DNA of 64,000 bases, taken from Lysinibacillus louembei (lineage in GTDB: Bacteria > Bacillota > Bacilli > Bacillales_A > Planococcaceae). How positions within the stretch are numbered: the first letter of the stretch is position 1; each line of letters opens with the position of its first letter. The stretch covers positions 1,108,001 through 1,172,000 of the forward strand of contig NZ_CP137624.1 of assembly GCF_033880585.1 (NCBI RefSeq). The letters run 5' to 3'. Both the position numbers and the translations under genes were made by a program. This document shows, in pieces, positions 34,717 through 45,186 of this stretch. The notes beneath the pieces were generated by a model. The model saw nothing but the letters and a program-made list of their open reading frames with translations, was not told where the DNA came from and made no database searches.

Positions 34717-35418
34717 CTACGACTTTTTGTAATTTAGATGCTTGAATAATTCCTTTCGCTCCTGCTCTGTTAAATCACGCCACTGTCCAACCTTTAAGTT
34801 GCCTAAGTGAATATTCATAATGCGAATACGCTGTAGTCGCTTAACAGAATAGCCAAGCGCTGAGCACATGCGGCGAATTTGGCGATTTAAGCCTTGCTCT
34901 AAAATAATTTTGAATACATTGCTTGATATTTTTTCAACACGACAAGGTAAAGTTGTCGTATCTAAAATATCGACACCTGCTGCCATCTGCTGCAAAAATT
35001 TATCTGTAATTGGTTTATCTACTTGCACAACGTATTCCTTTTCGTGGTGGTGTTCAGCACGCAAAATCTCGTTGACGATATCGCCATCATTTGTTAATAA
35101 TAACAAACCTTCTGAATCTTTATCTAAACGGCCGATATGGAAAATGCGCAATGGGTGATTAACAAAATCGACAACATTGCCTTTAATATGCTTTTCGGTT
35201 GTGCTTGTAATGCCAACGGGCTTGTTGAGCGCAATGTAAACAAGCTGCTCTTCCTTGGCAACGGGCTTGCCATCTACGCAAACAATATCACCATCCTGTA
35301 CTTGGCTACCAATCGTAGCAAGCTCTCCATTAATTGTAATTCGTCCTTCTTCAATCCATTTATCTGCACCGCGTCGCGATACTGTACCTGTTTCTGCTAA
35401 AAATTTATTAATACGCAT
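34717..35418 (-). CDS. RluF/RsuA-family rRNA pseudouridine synthase
   Basis: A 233-residue enzyme: an N-terminal S4 RNA-binding domain (MRINKFLAETGTVSRRGADK) followed by the pseudouridine synthase core with the catalytic Asp in IGRLDKDSEGLLLLTNDGD and the later LNRQIRRMCSALGYSV motif. It isomerises a uridine in rRNA, probably 23S as in E. coli RluF; the exact site is inferred. Start ATG 35418 follows GGATGAG. Full length. Confidence 0.9.
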   Translation of the reverse strand: MRINKFLAETGTVSRRGADKWIEEGRITINGELATIGSQVQDGDIVCVDGKPVAKEEQLVYIALNKPVGITSTTEKHIKGNVVDFVNHPLRIFHIGRLDKDSEGLLLLTNDGDIVNEILRAEHHHEKEYVVQVDKPITDKFLQQMAAGVDILDTTTLPCRVEKISSNVFKIILEQGLNRQIRRMCSALGYSVKRLQRIRIMNIHLGNLKVGQWRDLTEQERKELFKHLNYKKS

Positions 35419-35669
35419 CGTTTCTCATCCTTTAATTTGAATAATGTAAGTATACAATATCCGAATGAAAATAAGGAATAGAGTAGCTTAATATAAACAT
35501 TTTCTATTGGAAATATAGGGAATGAAATCAAATTTATTTAAGGGATAAAAATTGAAATATTCTAGTTTTTCTGACAAAATAAAATATAAGACTACCTTTC
35601 TACTAGCGCTCGCTACAGCATAACATTTAGGGTATGTTCTAATATTCATAACGAAGGAGAGATAATGTA

Positions 35670-37190
35670 ATGGTATATGCATTTCCGAACACAGAAGGGG
35701 CATTAATTCATTTTAAAGAACGTTATGACAACTATATTGGAGGCAAATGGACACCACCTACGAAAGGGCAATATTTCGATAATCCAACACCTGTAACAGG
35801 CAAGGTATTCACACAGGTGGCACGCTCTACAGAAGAGGATATTGAGCTAGCGCTTGATGCAGCACATGCGGCAAAAGATGCATGGGGAAGCACATCGCCA
35901 ACAGAGCGCAGCAATATTTTATTGAAAATAGCTGACCGTATGGAAGCAAATCTTGAAATGCTGGCAGTAGCTGAGACTTGGGAGAATGGGAAAGCCGTAC
36001 GTGAAACGTTAAATGCAGATATTCCGTTAGCAATTGACCATTTCCGTTATTTTGCAGGCGTTATTCGGGCACAGGAAGGCTCATTAAGCCAAATTGATAA
36101 CAATACAGTCGCTTATCATTTCCATGAGCCAATTGGTGTAGTAGGACAAATTATCCCTTGGAACTTCCCAATTTTAATGGCGACATGGAAGCTTGCGCCT
36201 GCACTTGCAGCTGGGAACTGTGTTGTATTAAAGCCAGCGGAGCAAACGCCAGTATCCATTTTAGTAGTGATGGAATTGATTGAAGACTTATTACCACCAG
36301 GCGTAGTGAATATTGTAAACGGTTTCGGCTTAGAAGCAGGGAAGCCACTTGCATCAAGCACACGCATTGGCAAAATTGCCTTTACAGGTGAAACGACAAC
36401 GGGACGTTTAATTATGCAATATGCATCGCAAAATATTATTCCTGTAACGCTTGAATTGGGTGGAAAATCACCGAATATTTTCTTCGAGGATATTATGGCG
36501 CAGGATGATGAATTTTTAGATAAGGCAGTTGAAGGCTTTGTTATGTTCGCATTAAACCAAGGCGAAGTATGTACATGTCCATCACGTGCCTTAATTCAGG
36601 AGTCGATTTATGAGCCATTTATGGAGCGTGTATTGAAGCGTGTAGAGGCGATTAAAACAGGTAATCCGCTCGACCCGAATACGATGATGGGCGCACAAGC
36701 CTCTACAGAGCAGATGGAAAAAATCCTTTCTTACTTAGATATTGGGAAGCAAGAAGGTGCGGAATGTCTAATTGGTGGCGCACGTAATGAGTTAGACACT
36801 GACTTTACAGATGGCTATTATATTCAGCCAACTGTGTTTAAAGGCGATAACAAAATGCGCATTTTCCAAGAGGAGATTTTCGGACCTGTTGTAGCTGTTA
36901 CGACATTTAAAACGAAGGAAGAGGCGCTAGAAATAGCGAATGACACATTATATGGTTTAGGCTCAGGTATTTGGACACGTGATATGAATACGGCATATCG
37001 TTTCGGTCGTGGCATCCAAGCGGGACGTGTTTGGACGAACTGCTATCACCAATATCCAGCACATGCGGCATTTGGTGGTTATAAAATGTCAGGTATTGGA
37101 CGAGAAAACCATAAAATGATGTTAAGTCACTACCAGCAAACGAAAAACTTATTAGTGAGCTATGACCCGAATCGAGCAGGCTTCTTCTAA
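35670..37190 (+). CDS. Acetaldehyde-type NAD-dependent aldehyde dehydrogenase
   Basis: A 506-residue aldehyde dehydrogenase of the AldB/AcoD/ExaC group. [20 protein letters not shown] is the cofactor-binding entry, [15 protein letters not shown] carries the catalytic Glu, and [14 protein letters not shown] carries the nucleophile Cys301; the CTCPSR context is typical of the acetaldehyde enzymes. It should oxidise acetaldehyde or related short aldehydes to acids. RBS GAAGGAGAG. The DUF779 gene follows after 15 bases, a known pairing. Confidence 0.92.
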   Translation: MVYAFPNTEGALIHFKERYDNYIGGKWTPPTKGQYFDNPTPVTGKVFTQVARSTEEDIELALDAAHAAKDAWGSTSPTERSNILLKIADRMEANLEMLAVAETWENGKAVRETLNADIPLAIDHFRYFAGVIRAQEGSLSQIDNNTVAYHFHEPIGVVGQIIPWNFPILMATWKLAPALAAGNCVVLKPAEQTPVSILVVMELIEDLLPPGVVNIVNGFGLEAGKPLASSTRIGKIAFTGETTTGRLIMQYASQNIIPVTLELGGKSPNIFFEDIMAQDDEFLDKAVEGFVMFALNQGEVCTCPSRALIQESIYEPFMERVLKRVEAIKTGNPLDPNTMMGAQASTEQMEKILSYLDIGKQEGAECLIGGARNELDTDFTDGYYIQPTVFKGDNKMRIFQEEIFGPVVAVTTFKTKEEALEIANDTLYGLGSGIWTRDMNTAYRFGRGIQAGRVWTNCYHQYPAHAAFGGYKMSGIGRENHKMMLSHYQQTKNLLVSYDPNRAGFF

Positions 37191-37205
37191 GGAGGTGCTG
37201 ATGAA

Positions 37206-37568
37206 ATGGTTGAACGTGTAACAGCGACAGAGTTAGCACTTGAGCTAATCCACTTATTAACGGAGCGTCATGGCCCTATTATGTTCCATCAATCAGGAGG
37301 ATGCTGTGATGGCTCTTCCCCGATGTGTTATCCGCAAGGCGATTTATTTTTAGGTGACCAAGATATATTGCTTGGTGAGATTGGCGGCGCACCGTTTTAT
37401 ATACACAAAAATCAATTTGAGTATTGGAAGCATACACAGCTCATTATTGATGTGGTAGAAGGACGTGGGGGGATGTTTTCGTTAGAAGGTGTGGAAGGTA
37501 AACGCTTTTTGACAAGGTCGCGTGTATTTACACAGGAGGAACAGCAGCAATTGAATATGGAGCAATAA
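37206..37568 (+). CDS. DUF779 protein, partner of aldehyde dehydrogenase
   Basis: A 120-residue DUF779 member: IMFHQSGGCCDGSSPMCYPQ, a Cys-rich motif that looks metal-binding, then GDLFLGDQDILLGEIGGAPF. DUF779 genes commonly sit beside AcoD/ExaC aldehyde dehydrogenases, as here, but the biochemical role is unknown. Start 37206 follows GGAGGTG at good spacing. A terminator ends this two-gene operon. Confidence 0.9.
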   Translation: MVERVTATELALELIHLLTERHGPIMFHQSGGCCDGSSPMCYPQGDLFLGDQDILLGEIGGAPFYIHKNQFEYWKHTQLIIDVVEGRGGMFSLEGVEGKRFLTRSRVFTQEEQQQLNMEQ

Positions 37569-37574
37569 TGGAGG

Positions 37575-37605
37575 GACCGATTCACGAACGTGAATCGGTC
37601 TTATT
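37575..37605 (+). terminator. Terminator of the aldehyde dehydrogenase operon
   Basis: GACCGATTCAC / GTGAATCGGTC perfect stem, loop GAAC, then TTATT. Confidence 0.85.
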
Positions 37606-37680
37606 CATCGCAAAACATTTGAATTTCCACGTACAGGCATGTAACATAAAAGGAAGATTGCTCTTGAAGGAGAGATAAAT

Positions 37681-38157
37681 ATGGGAAATGCCGTACCGAT
37701 GAGTTATTCACGTACAATTCAAACACGACTTGTGCTACCACCCGATACAAACCATCATGGCTCCATTTTTGGTGGTCGTGTGTTAGCTTATATTGATGAA
37801 ATTGCTGCTATTGCATCAATGAAGCATGCAAAGGGAGATGTTGTTACAGCTTCGATTGATTCAGTTGATTTTGTTTCCCCAGCTTATGTAGGAGATGTTT
37901 TAGAGCTAGAAGGCATTGTCACATCAACAGGACGTACATCAATGGAAATTTATGTGCGCGTTGTGACACACAATTTAAAAACACGTGAGGAGCGTTTAAC
38001 AACGGAATCCTTCGTTACGATGGTAGCGGTAGATGCAGAAGGGAAGCCGAGAGAGGTTGTAGGTGTGTACCCAGAAACGGAGGCGGAGAAACGCCTATTC
38101 GAAACTGCACCGAAGCGTAGAGAATATCGTAAAGCAAAGCGTGCATTGCAATATTAA
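37681..38157 (+). CDS. Hot-dog-fold acyl-CoA thioesterase (YkhA-like)
   Basis: A 158-residue cytosolic thioesterase: the active-site segment NHHGSIFGGRVLAYIDEIAA has the Asn/Asp pair of the ACOT hot-dog group, followed by TASIDSVDFVSPAYVGDVLE. It hydrolyses acyl-CoA to free acid and CoA; chain-length preference is unknown. RBS GAAGGAGAG. The C-terminal 30 residues are charged. It is a single gene. Confidence 0.9.
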   Translation: MGNAVPMSYSRTIQTRLVLPPDTNHHGSIFGGRVLAYIDEIAAIASMKHAKGDVVTASIDSVDFVSPAYVGDVLELEGIVTSTGRTSMEIYVRVVTHNLKTREERLTTESFVTMVAVDAEGKPREVVGVYPETEAEKRLFETAPKRREYRKAKRALQY

Positions 38158-38164
38158 AAAGCTT

Positions 38165-38213
38165 AAAGAGCTATATAGGAGCAGTGAACCTGCTTCCTAC
38201 ATAGCTCTTTTTT
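38165..38213. terminator. Bidirectional terminator between thioesterase and hemAT
   Basis: AAAGAGCTAT ... ATAGCTCTTT with inner TAGGA/TCCTA pairing. T6 follows on the plus strand and an A-rich tract on the other side serves the minus-strand gene. Confidence 0.85.
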
Positions 38214-39531
38214 AGTCTTCTAACACGTTAATTTTCGTTACAATTTGCAATAATTCATCGGAGGAAGCAGCAACAGTTGCTGATGCCTCTGTTAACTCTG
38301 CGATTAAATTTGAAATTGTGCGGATATCATTGTTTGTGTTCATATATTGCTGTTTAATGCCTGATACCGCCTCAGTAATAGAAGTAAATGATGCGGCAAG
38401 ATTTTGCTGTGTTTCAACCGTTTGCTGTACTTGCGAGTCGACGCCTTGTACTGAGCTAGCCATTGTTAAAATATTGTTTTCTGTTTCTTTTATTAGGTGT
38501 GCTACATTTTGAACGGCTGTTTTTGTTTCTTCTGCCAATTTTCTTACTTCATCTGCTACAACAGCAAAGCCTTTACCATGCTCACCTGCACGTGCTGCCT
38601 CGATGGATGCGTTCAATGCTAGTAAATTCGTTTGATCTGCAATGCCTGTTACAAGTCCAACGATTTCTGAAATTTTTTGAGAAGATGTACGTAAAGCTGC
38701 CATTGATGCCTCTAATGTTTCCACACCTGTTAAGATGGTATTCATTAAACGAGTTTGCGTTTCAAGATGACTTTTTCCTAAATTTGATTTCTCCTCAGTT
38801 TCTGCTACGAAGGCTAAGCCTTGCTCAGTAGCGGAGCTAATTCCTTCTGCTTGATGAGAAATAGTTTGTAATGATGCTGATGTTTCATCACTTGTCGCAC
38901 TAAGCTCTTCGGAAGTCCCTTGTAGCGTGTTGATTAAAGCGTGCTTTGATGCTTCCAGCTCTAGGCGGATGCGCTCTTCCTCATTTTCATAAGCTTCGAT
39001 AACAAGCTGCTGTTCAAAATTAATTATTTTTGAGAATGCATTGATAGCTCGAATGCAGTCATTTTTAGACATGTTTAAGTCATTAATAAATGCGATAAAT
39101 GTCGACATTAATGACTGGAATGAAGCGATATACCATTTTGACTTCAAGCCAATTCGTACATGAACATGTGCGATAACTTTGCGCTCCTCTATATAGGCAG
39201 TGTTAATTTGACTGTCAAAAATATCATTTAAATGCTTTGTTAAAGTTTTCTTTAAACGGTCGATTTGTGAATTTGCTTGTATAATCGATACTAAATTCGA
39301 TTGTAAGCTAATTGCACTATAAAATTGCTCAACCATTGTAGGAACTAAATCTTTAGCAAGTGGCTGCAATTGCTTCAAAATAGCCAAGTCCTCTGTTGTC
39401 AAATTAAGCAATTGTAGTTGTTTCACTAAATCAGGGTAATTATGAACATCTAGTTGAACTTGTTGTACATATTTTGATGTTTCAAAAAAAGTTGTTTGTT
39501 CAGTAGTCTTTTTTGTAAACCAATTCGCCAT
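38212..39531 (-). CDS. hemAT: Globin-coupled chemoreceptor HemAT (aerotaxis)
   Basis: A 439-residue soluble receptor. Residues 1-185 form a sensor globin; the haem-ligating His124 in AHVHVRIGL corresponds to His123 of B. subtilis HemAT. A coiled coil leads to a methyl-accepting signalling domain whose tip reads [20 protein letters not shown], conserved for CheA/CheW binding. It senses O2 and steers swimming. No membrane helix, as expected. The start at 39531 has GGAGA six bases upstream; ATG 39543 would overlap that site. Confidence 0.95.
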   Translation of the reverse strand: MANWFTKKTTEQTTFFETSKYVQQVQLDVHNYPDLVKQLQLLNLTTEDLAILKQLQPLAKDLVPTMVEQFYSAISLQSNLVSIIQANSQIDRLKKTLTKHLNDIFDSQINTAYIEERKVIAHVHVRIGLKSKWYIASFQSLMSTFIAFINDLNMSKNDCIRAINAFSKIINFEQQLVIEAYENEEERIRLELEASKHALINTLQGTSEELSATSDETSASLQTISHQAEGISSATEQGLAFVAETEEKSNLGKSHLETQTRLMNTILTGVETLEASMAALRTSSQKISEIVGLVTGIADQTNLLALNASIEAARAGEHGKGFAVVADEVRKLAEETKTAVQNVAHLIKETENNILTMASSVQGVDSQVQQTVETQQNLAASFTSITEAVSGIKQQYMNTNNDIRTISNLIAELTEASATVAASSDELLQIVTKINVLED

Positions 39532-39715
39532 TATTTTCTCCATCTCATTATATAGTAGGTATAGTCTATCTATCCTTAAAGAATAGAAAGTATAACATTC
39601 CTATTCTACTATTTAAGATAATAGTTTTGCAATATTTTGTTTAAAGCCTAAGTTTGTCTTTTTGGAGATGAAAAGGTAGAATGAAAGTGATTAAATGATG
39701 AAGGAGTAGCGACTA

Positions 39716-39928
39716 ATGAAATTTTATAAAGGGCGTTTAAAATATGTTATTCCACTCTCGGCAGTTGTAGGTGTTTCATCAACAATGATGGTGTTTAATA
39801 GATATGAAGATGTACCCTCATTACATAAGTTTTTAATTATTGTAGGGGCTGTTGTTTTTTCGGCAATTATTTCTTATTTTCTATTCCCGCAAGCTGGTGA
39901 TAATCCAGACGATAGAGGTCCATACTAA
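39716..39928 (+). CDS. Small two-helix membrane protein, unknown
   Basis: A 70-residue protein with two hydrophobic helices (about 13-27 and 39-59) and a polar tail with NPDDRGPY. No family recognised. GAAGGAG precedes the ATG with good spacing, which supports translation. Low-information sequence; function cannot be inferred. Confidence 0.6.
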   Translation: MKFYKGRLKYVIPLSAVVGVSSTMMVFNRYEDVPSLHKFLIIVGAVVFSAIISYFLFPQAGDNPDDRGPY

Positions 39929-40014
39929 TTATTAATTTTTTATGTGAAAAGTGAATCTTTCAAGAACCTACTACCGTATATAAAGTACACATATAAAAGA
40001 GAGGTTGATTTATA

Positions 40015-40320
40015 ATGGAAGATAAATGGTCAAAAGTAATTATTCATGCAAGCGCATTTTTTGCGCCAGTATTAGTGCCAATTTTGTTTTTCTTAATTAG
40101 TTCAGATGAGGTCGTAAAACGTTTATCGATACAAGCACTATTGTTCCAAGGCGTGATGTGGGTGCTAGTTACAATTTCCGGATTTTTATCGTTCATTTTA
40201 ATCGGTATTCCATTTGTAATTATTTTCTCCATTATGCTAATTGTTGTGCCGATAATCGGTATTGTGAAAGCAATTAATGAAACACCCTGGAGCTATCCGA
40301 TTGTTGGTAACTGGGTATAG
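40015..40320 (+). CDS. DUF4870-type small membrane protein
   Basis: A 101-residue protein with three hydrophobic helices. HASAFFAPVLVPILFFLIS, RLSIQALLFQ and VPIIGIVKAINETPWSYP match the DUF4870/Tic20-like pattern in which a short loop carries an Arg/Gln pair. Role unknown. AGAGAGG precedes the ATG. A terminator follows, insulating it from ctsR. Confidence 0.8.
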   Translation: MEDKWSKVIIHASAFFAPVLVPILFFLISSDEVVKRLSIQALLFQGVMWVLVTISGFLSFILIGIPFVIIFSIMLIVVPIIGIVKAINETPWSYPIVGNWV

Positions 40321-40339
40321 TTTGAAAAAGAAGAAAAAA

Positions 40340-40374
40340 GGCAAAACTTCAATTATGAGGTTTTGCTTTTTTTT
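40340..40374 (+). terminator. Terminator before the ctsR operon
   Basis: GCAAAACTTC / GAGGTTTTGC stem with loop AATTAT, followed by T8. Confidence 0.9.
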
Positions 40375-40386
40375 GTAATTGTATGA

Positions 40387-40412
40387 GTGCCAGGCACACA
40401 CACAATTCTCAC
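40387..40412. repeat. Copy of a dispersed GTGYCAGGCACAC repeat
   Basis: The segment starting GTGCCAGGCACACA and continuing CACAATTCT matches, with two differences in about 24 bases, one arm of the palindrome after radA (48152-48175). This copy is only a half element: the following bases do not form the mirror arm. Confidence 0.5.
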
Positions 40413-40441
40413 ACAATTTCGATTTACGTGAGAGCTTTTAA

Positions 40442-40489
40442 TTGCATTTCGATTTCGCTGTTTTTATAATTAAGTCAAAGATAGTCAAA
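40442..40489 (+). promoter_or_regulatory. ctsR promoter and CtsR operator
   Basis: TTGCAT (40442-40447), 17 nt, TATAAT (40465-40470) form a sigma-A promoter. Just downstream, AGTCAAAGATAGTCAAA (40473-40489) is a perfect match to the CtsR tandem heptad (A/G)GTCAAANAN(A/G)GTCAAA. CtsR bound over the transcription start represses its own operon until heat or protein stress. Confidence 0.95.
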
Positions 40490-40520
40490 GTCAGTTGTGG
40501 AATTGAGGTGAGAGACAATC

Positions 40521-40988
40521 GTGCGGAATATATCTGATATTATAGAAGGTTATTTGAAACAAGTTCTCGAATTAAGTGAGCAGGAGCATATTGAAATTAA
40601 ACGTAGCGAGCTTGCAGATAAATTTCAATGCGTTCCGTCTCAAATCAATTACGTTATTAATACAAGGTTTACAGCAGAAAGAGGTTATTTAGTAGAAAGT
40701 AAGCGTGGTGGCGGTGGCTATATTCGCATTTTGCGTGTTGAAATTCATTCGAAGGCAGCGCTGATCGACGATATGATGGCACAGGTTGGTGATGCCGTGA
40801 CACAGCAGGCTGTTGAGCATATGGTATATCGTTTAATAGATGAGGAAATCATTACAAAGCGAGAGGCAAAGCTTATATTAGCTGCGATTGATCGTTCAAC
40901 ATTAGCATTACCGTTACCACTACGTGACCAAGTTCGTGCATATATAGTAAAGGCGATGTTTATTACGTTGAAATACGACAATAAATAA
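40521..40988 (+). CDS. ctsR: CtsR, class III heat-shock repressor
   Basis: A 155-residue winged-helix repressor. ISDIIEGYLKQVLE, KFQCVPSQINYVINTRFT (the DNA-recognition helix) and the glycine-rich wing RGGGGYIRI are diagnostic. It controls clp genes; phosphorylation by or binding of McsB inactivates it. The start is GTG 40521 after GAGGTGAGAG. First gene of ctsR-mcsA-mcsB-clpC, with its operator just upstream. Confidence 0.97.
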   Translation: MRNISDIIEGYLKQVLELSEQEHIEIKRSELADKFQCVPSQINYVINTRFTAERGYLVESKRGGGGYIRILRVEIHSKAALIDDMMAQVGDAVTQQAVEHMVYRLIDEEIITKREAKLILAAIDRSTLALPLPLRDQVRAYIVKAMFITLKYDNK

Positions 40989-41002
40989 GGTAGGTGATTA
41001 GC

Positions 41003-41533
41003 ATGATTTGTGAGCATTGTAAACAGAGACACGCCTCTGTCACAGTGACAACAGTACAAAATGGGCAAACAGTCGAAAAGCATTATTGCGACCATTGTGC
41101 CTCGAAATTCCATCCATTTCAAACAGAAATACAGGAAGAGCCTGTAGCGTTACACCAGCTTATTTCAAACTGGTTTGGTGTACCGATGTGGAAAAATGCA
41201 CAGACGGAAGAAAAAAAGACGACACAAAACGCATGCCCATCATGCGGCTTCACATACCGCCAATTTTTAAAGCAAGGGAAATTCGGCTGTGCAGAGTGCT
41301 ACAGTACATTCCGAGAGCAATTGCCACCAGTGCTTAGTCGCTTACAGGCAGGGACTAAGCATACAGGTAAATCTGTAGCGGTTAGCGTGGAGCAGCTAAA
41401 ACAAAAAATAGAGGAAATACGTCAGCAAATGCAGTATGCCATTGAAGAAGAACGCTTTGAGGACGCCGCAAAAATGAGAGATGAAATAAAATCAATTCAG
41501 CATAAGCTTGATGCTGGAGGTGTAGATGTATGA
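41003..41533 (+). CDS. mcsA: McsA, activator of the arginine kinase McsB
   Basis: A 176-residue zinc protein. Cys pairs at residues 3/6 (CEHC) and 29/32 (CDHC), then CPSC and CAEC, form two zinc sites; the C-terminus holds a UVR-like helical hairpin (ERFEDAAKMRDEIKSIQHKL). McsA binds and activates McsB. ATG 41003 follows AGGTGA; GTG 40994 overlaps that site. Its stop overlaps mcsB as ATGA. Confidence 0.95.
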   Translation: MICEHCKQRHASVTVTTVQNGQTVEKHYCDHCASKFHPFQTEIQEEPVALHQLISNWFGVPMWKNAQTEEKKTTQNACPSCGFTYRQFLKQGKFGCAECYSTFREQLPPVLSRLQAGTKHTGKSVAVSVEQLKQKIEEIRQQMQYAIEEERFEDAAKMRDEIKSIQHKLDAGGVDV

Positions 41534-42624
41534 ATATCGAGCATTTTTTAAAGCAAGCGCCTAAATGCATGATGGGAAATGGCGAAGATTCCGATATCGT
41601 CATGACAACACGCATTCGGCTTGCTAGAAACATGGCGAATACACGCTTTCCGCTCAGCTTCTCACAGCAAGAAGCAAACGAAGTACAAGAGAAGCTTATG
41701 AAAGCGCTCTTGATGCCGCAGGAGCAATTAAATTTTTCTTATTTCCGAATGGCTGATTTATCACCATTGGAGCGCCAATTGTTAGTAGAGAAACATTTGA
41801 TTAGCCCCTATTTAGCAAAGCATAAAGAGGTAGCCGCCGTCTTTTTATCGGGGGACGAATCGACAAGTGTCATGGTCAACGAAGAGGATCATGTACGTAT
41901 CCAAGTATTAAGCGCAGGCTTACAGCTAATGGAAACATATGAGCGAGCAAGTGAGCTAGATGATCGCTTAGGGAAGCAAGTAAGCTATGCATATGATGAG
42001 CAATTCGGCTATTTAACGAGCTGCCCGACAAATGTCGGTACAGGGTTGCGAGCATCCATTATGATGCATTTACCAGCGCTGACAATGTCGAAGCAAATGA
42101 ATGTCCTTATCCAAATGATGACACGTTTAGGTATGGTCGTGCGTGGTATATATGGAGAGGGCAGTGAAAATTTAGGCAATATTTATCAAATCTCAAATCA
42201 AGTAACGTTAGGGAAATCTGAGCGTGAAATTTTAGATGAACTGCAAAAGGTTGTTGAACAAATTATTGAGAAGGAACGCAATGCACGCAAAAAATTGCTA
42301 GAGCGTGCACATGTCACATTGGATGACCGTGTCAATCGAGCACTTGGAACATTGCGCTATGCGCGTGTATTAACGAGTGAGGAAGCTGCGACATGTTTAT
42401 CAAATGTTCGATTAGGTGTCGATTTGAAGCTTATTCAAGGAATCTCGCCGAGCAGTTTAAATGAATGCGTCATGTTTATTCAGCCAGGCTTTGTTCAGCA
42501 ATATGCAGGTACTGTGCTCGATGCGGTAGACCGCGATATATATCGGGCAAAATATGTCCAAGAAAAATTGGGTGAAGATCGTTTAACTACAGGTGAAAAA
42601 GGAGAGGAAACATATGATGTTTAA
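41530..42624 (+). CDS. mcsB: McsB, protein-arginine kinase
   Basis: A 364-residue enzyme of the guanido-phosphotransferase family: [18 protein letters not shown] at the N-terminus, the catalytic loop [18 protein letters not shown] with the conserved Cys, and [19 protein letters not shown]. It phosphorylates arginines, marking proteins for ClpCP and inactivating CtsR. Coupled to mcsA; its 3' end overlaps the clpC start by 11 bases. Confidence 0.97.
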   Translation: MNIEHFLKQAPKCMMGNGEDSDIVMTTRIRLARNMANTRFPLSFSQQEANEVQEKLMKALLMPQEQLNFSYFRMADLSPLERQLLVEKHLISPYLAKHKEVAAVFLSGDESTSVMVNEEDHVRIQVLSAGLQLMETYERASELDDRLGKQVSYAYDEQFGYLTSCPTNVGTGLRASIMMHLPALTMSKQMNVLIQMMTRLGMVVRGIYGEGSENLGNIYQISNQVTLGKSEREILDELQKVVEQIIEKERNARKKLLERAHVTLDDRVNRALGTLRYARVLTSEEAATCLSNVRLGVDLKLIQGISPSSLNECVMFIQPGFVQQYAGTVLDAVDRDIYRAKYVQEKLGEDRLTTGEKGEETYDV

Positions 42625-45058
42625 TCGTTTTACACAACGCGCACAAAAGGTTTTACAACTAGCACAGGAAGAAGCCATCCGTTTAAATCATGATGCCATT
42701 GGGACGGAGCATATTTTACTAGGTCTTGTTCGTGAAGGTGGCGGCATCGCTGCAAAAGCATTAGAGGCAATCGGTGTCAGCCCACAAACGATTGAGGCAG
42801 GTATTGAGGAGCTAGTTGGCAAAGGCACTGAAAAAGTGGGCCTAACAGTAAGCTATACACCACGTGCCAAAAAAGTAATTGAATTATCCGTTGATGAATC
42901 ACGTAAATTAGGTCATTCCTACATTGGAACAGAGCATATTTTATTAGCATTAATTCGTGAGGGTGAAGGAGTAGCAGCGCGCGTTTTAGCCAATGCAGAT
43001 GTAAGCTTAAATAAGGCGCGTCAGCAAGTCCTGTTATTGTTAGGTAATAACGACACAGCACAACCAGGTGGTGGTGCGGCAAGCCCAACAGCAAGCACAC
43101 CAACATTAGACGGCTTAGCACGCGATTTAACTGCTATCGCGCGTGAAGGCTCGCTAGACCCAGTAATTGGTCGCTCGAAAGAAATTACACGTGTGGTGGA
43201 AGTATTATCACGTCGTACAAAAAACAATCCTGTGTTAATTGGTGAGCCGGGTGTAGGTAAAACAGCGATTGCGGAAGGCTTAGCACAGCAAATCGTCAAC
43301 AATGAGGTGCCGGAAATTTTACGTGATAAGCGCGTTATGACACTTGATATGGGAACGGTTGTGGCTGGTACGAAATACCGTGGTGAATTCGAAGACCGTT
43401 TGAAAAAAGTAATGGATGAAATTCGCCAAGCGGGCAATATCATTTTATTCATCGATGAATTGCATACATTAATCGGTGCTGGTGGAGCAGAAGGAGCAAT
43501 TGATGCTTCAAATATTTTGAAACCGTCCTTAGCACGCGGTGAATTACAATGTATCGGTGCAACAACGTTAGATGAGTACCGCAAATATATTGAAAAGGAT
43601 GCCGCTTTAGAGCGACGCTTCCAACCCATTCAAGTTGATGAGCCATCTGTTGAAGAAACAGTGCAAATTATTTATGGCTTACGTGACCGTTATGAGGCGC
43701 ATCACCGTGTGAAAATTACGGATGAGGCAGTAGAGGCAGCAGCAAAATTATCAGACCGTTATATTTCAGATCGTTTCTTACCAGATAAAGCGATTGATTT
43801 AATTGACGAAGCTGGATCGAAAGTGCGCTTACGCTCATTTATTGTTCCACCAAATTTAAAAGAGCTTGAGGAGCGCTTAGAAAGTGTCCGCTCTGAGAAA
43901 AATGCGGCTGTATCAAGTCAAGAGTTTGAAAAGGCAGCAGCTTTACGTGATTCGGAGCAAAAGCTAAAAGAAGAAGTGGAGCAAACGACGAAAGAGTGGA
44001 AAGAATCACAAGGCAAAGCAGAATCGCAAGTAACAGTCGATGATATTGCGGCAGTTGTGTCAATGTGGACTGGAATTCCAGTTAATAAAATTGCACAGGA
44101 AGAATCTGCGAAGCTGTTAAATTTAGAGGAGGAGCTGCATAAGCGAGTAGTTGGGCAAGGTGAGGCAGTTGAAGCTATTTCTCGTGCAATCCGTCGAGCG
44201 CGTGCTGGCTTAAAAGACCCAAAACGTCCAATCGGCTCATTTATTTTCTTAGGTCCTACAGGTGTAGGTAAAACAGAGCTAGCGCGCGCATTAGCAGAGG
44301 TGATGTTTGGTGACGAGGATGCGATGATTCGCGTTGATATGTCCGAATATATGGAAAAACACTCAACTTCTCGTTTAGTAGGCGCACCTCCAGGTTATGT
44401 AGGCTTTGATGAAGGTGGTCAGTTGACGGAGAAGGTACGACGCAAACCATATTCAGTAGTATTACTTGATGAAATTGAAAAGGCGCATCCAGACGTATTC
44501 AATATTTTATTACAAGTATTAGAGGATGGTCGTTTAACAGACTCGAAAGGTCGTTTAGTTGATTTCCGTAACACAGTTGTCATTATGACATCCAACGTAG
44601 GTGCGGATGCATTGAAATATCAAAAGAACTTAGGCTTCAACATGGGCAATTCAGAATCGAAGCATAAAGATATGAAGAACACAATGTTAGAAGAGCTGAA
44701 AAAAGCATTCCGCCCAGAGTTTTTAAACCGTATTGATGAAATGATTGTGTTCCATTCATTAGAAAAAGAACACTTAAAAGAAATCATTTCCTTAATGGCT
44801 GCTTCTTTAACGAAGCGTCTACAAGAACAAAACATCGAGCTAGAGCTAACGGAGGCAGCACTTGCGAAAATTGCAGAGGAAGGCTACGATCCACAATATG
44901 GCGCCCGTCCATTGCGTCGTGCACTGCAAAAGCATGTGGAGGATCGTTTATCCGAGGAGCTATTAAAGGGCACAGTATTAACAGGTGGCACAATTATTTT
45001 CGACTATGTTGATAATGAGTTTGTTGTACGTGCAAAGGAAAATGCTGTAGAGGCTTAA
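42614..45058 (+). CDS. clpC: ClpC, AAA+ unfoldase of the ClpCP protease
   Basis: An 814-residue HSP100 protein: N-terminal double Clp repeat ([16 protein letters not shown], then [17 protein letters not shown]), first AAA domain with Walker A GEPGVGKT, a middle UVR-containing coiled coil near residues 420-480, second AAA domain with GPTGVGKT, and a C-terminal small domain. VGF, the ClpP-docking loop, is within NLGFNMGN here (LGF). It unfolds arginine-phosphorylated and adaptor-bound substrates. The start at 42614 follows GGAGAGGAAAC. Confidence 0.97.
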   Translation: MMFNRFTQRAQKVLQLAQEEAIRLNHDAIGTEHILLGLVREGGGIAAKALEAIGVSPQTIEAGIEELVGKGTEKVGLTVSYTPRAKKVIELSVDESRKLGHSYIGTEHILLALIREGEGVAARVLANADVSLNKARQQVLLLLGNNDTAQPGGGAASPTASTPTLDGLARDLTAIAREGSLDPVIGRSKEITRVVEVLSRRTKNNPVLIGEPGVGKTAIAEGLAQQIVNNEVPEILRDKRVMTLDMGTVVAGTKYRGEFEDRLKKVMDEIRQAGNIILFIDELHTLIGAGGAEGAIDASNILKPSLARGELQCIGATTLDEYRKYIEKDAALERRFQPIQVDEPSVEETVQIIYGLRDRYEAHHRVKITDEAVEAAAKLSDRYISDRFLPDKAIDLIDEAGSKVRLRSFIVPPNLKELEERLESVRSEKNAAVSSQEFEKAAALRDSEQKLKEEVEQTTKEWKESQGKAESQVTVDDIAAVVSMWTGIPVNKIAQEESAKLLNLEEELHKRVVGQGEAVEAISRAIRRARAGLKDPKRPIGSFIFLGPTGVGKTELARALAEVMFGDEDAMIRVDMSEYMEKHSTSRLVGAPPGYVGFDEGGQLTEKVRRKPYSVVLLDEIEKAHPDVFNILLQVLEDGRLTDSKGRLVDFRNTVVIMTSNVGADALKYQKNLGFNMGNSESKHKDMKNTMLEELKKAFRPEFLNRIDEMIVFHSLEKEHLKEIISLMAASLTKRLQEQNIELELTEAALAKIAEEGYDPQYGARPLRRALQKHVEDRLSEELLKGTVLTGGTIIFDYVDNEFVVRAKENAVEA

Positions 45059-45077
45059 TTCAAAACAAATAAAGCTA

Positions 45078-45118
45078 TAAGCGTATCTTGAACTATTTTT
45101 TCAAGATACGCTTATTTT
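45078..45118 (+). terminator. Terminator of the ctsR-clpC operon
   Basis: TAAGCGTATCTTGA / TCAAGATACGCTTA perfect 14-bp stem followed by TTTT. Confidence 0.9.
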
Positions 45119-45186
45119 GGTTTATAAAAATCCCAAAAGTCAGTAAAATAAAAAAGAAGGAAAATTTTACTTGGGGTGATAGGACG

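Noticed and set aside
35441-35669. Sigma-54 promoter for the aldehyde dehydrogenase operon
   Set aside because: I looked for TGGCAC-N5-TTGCA and found no convincing match; no other motif stands out.
38463-38831. 122-codon plus-strand frame opposite hemAT
   Set aside because: Shadow of the conserved chemoreceptor signalling domain on the minus strand.
43021-43629. 202-codon open frame on the minus strand inside clpC
   Set aside because: Antisense shadow of a highly conserved AAA domain; no start signal and no neighbouring minus-strand transcription.
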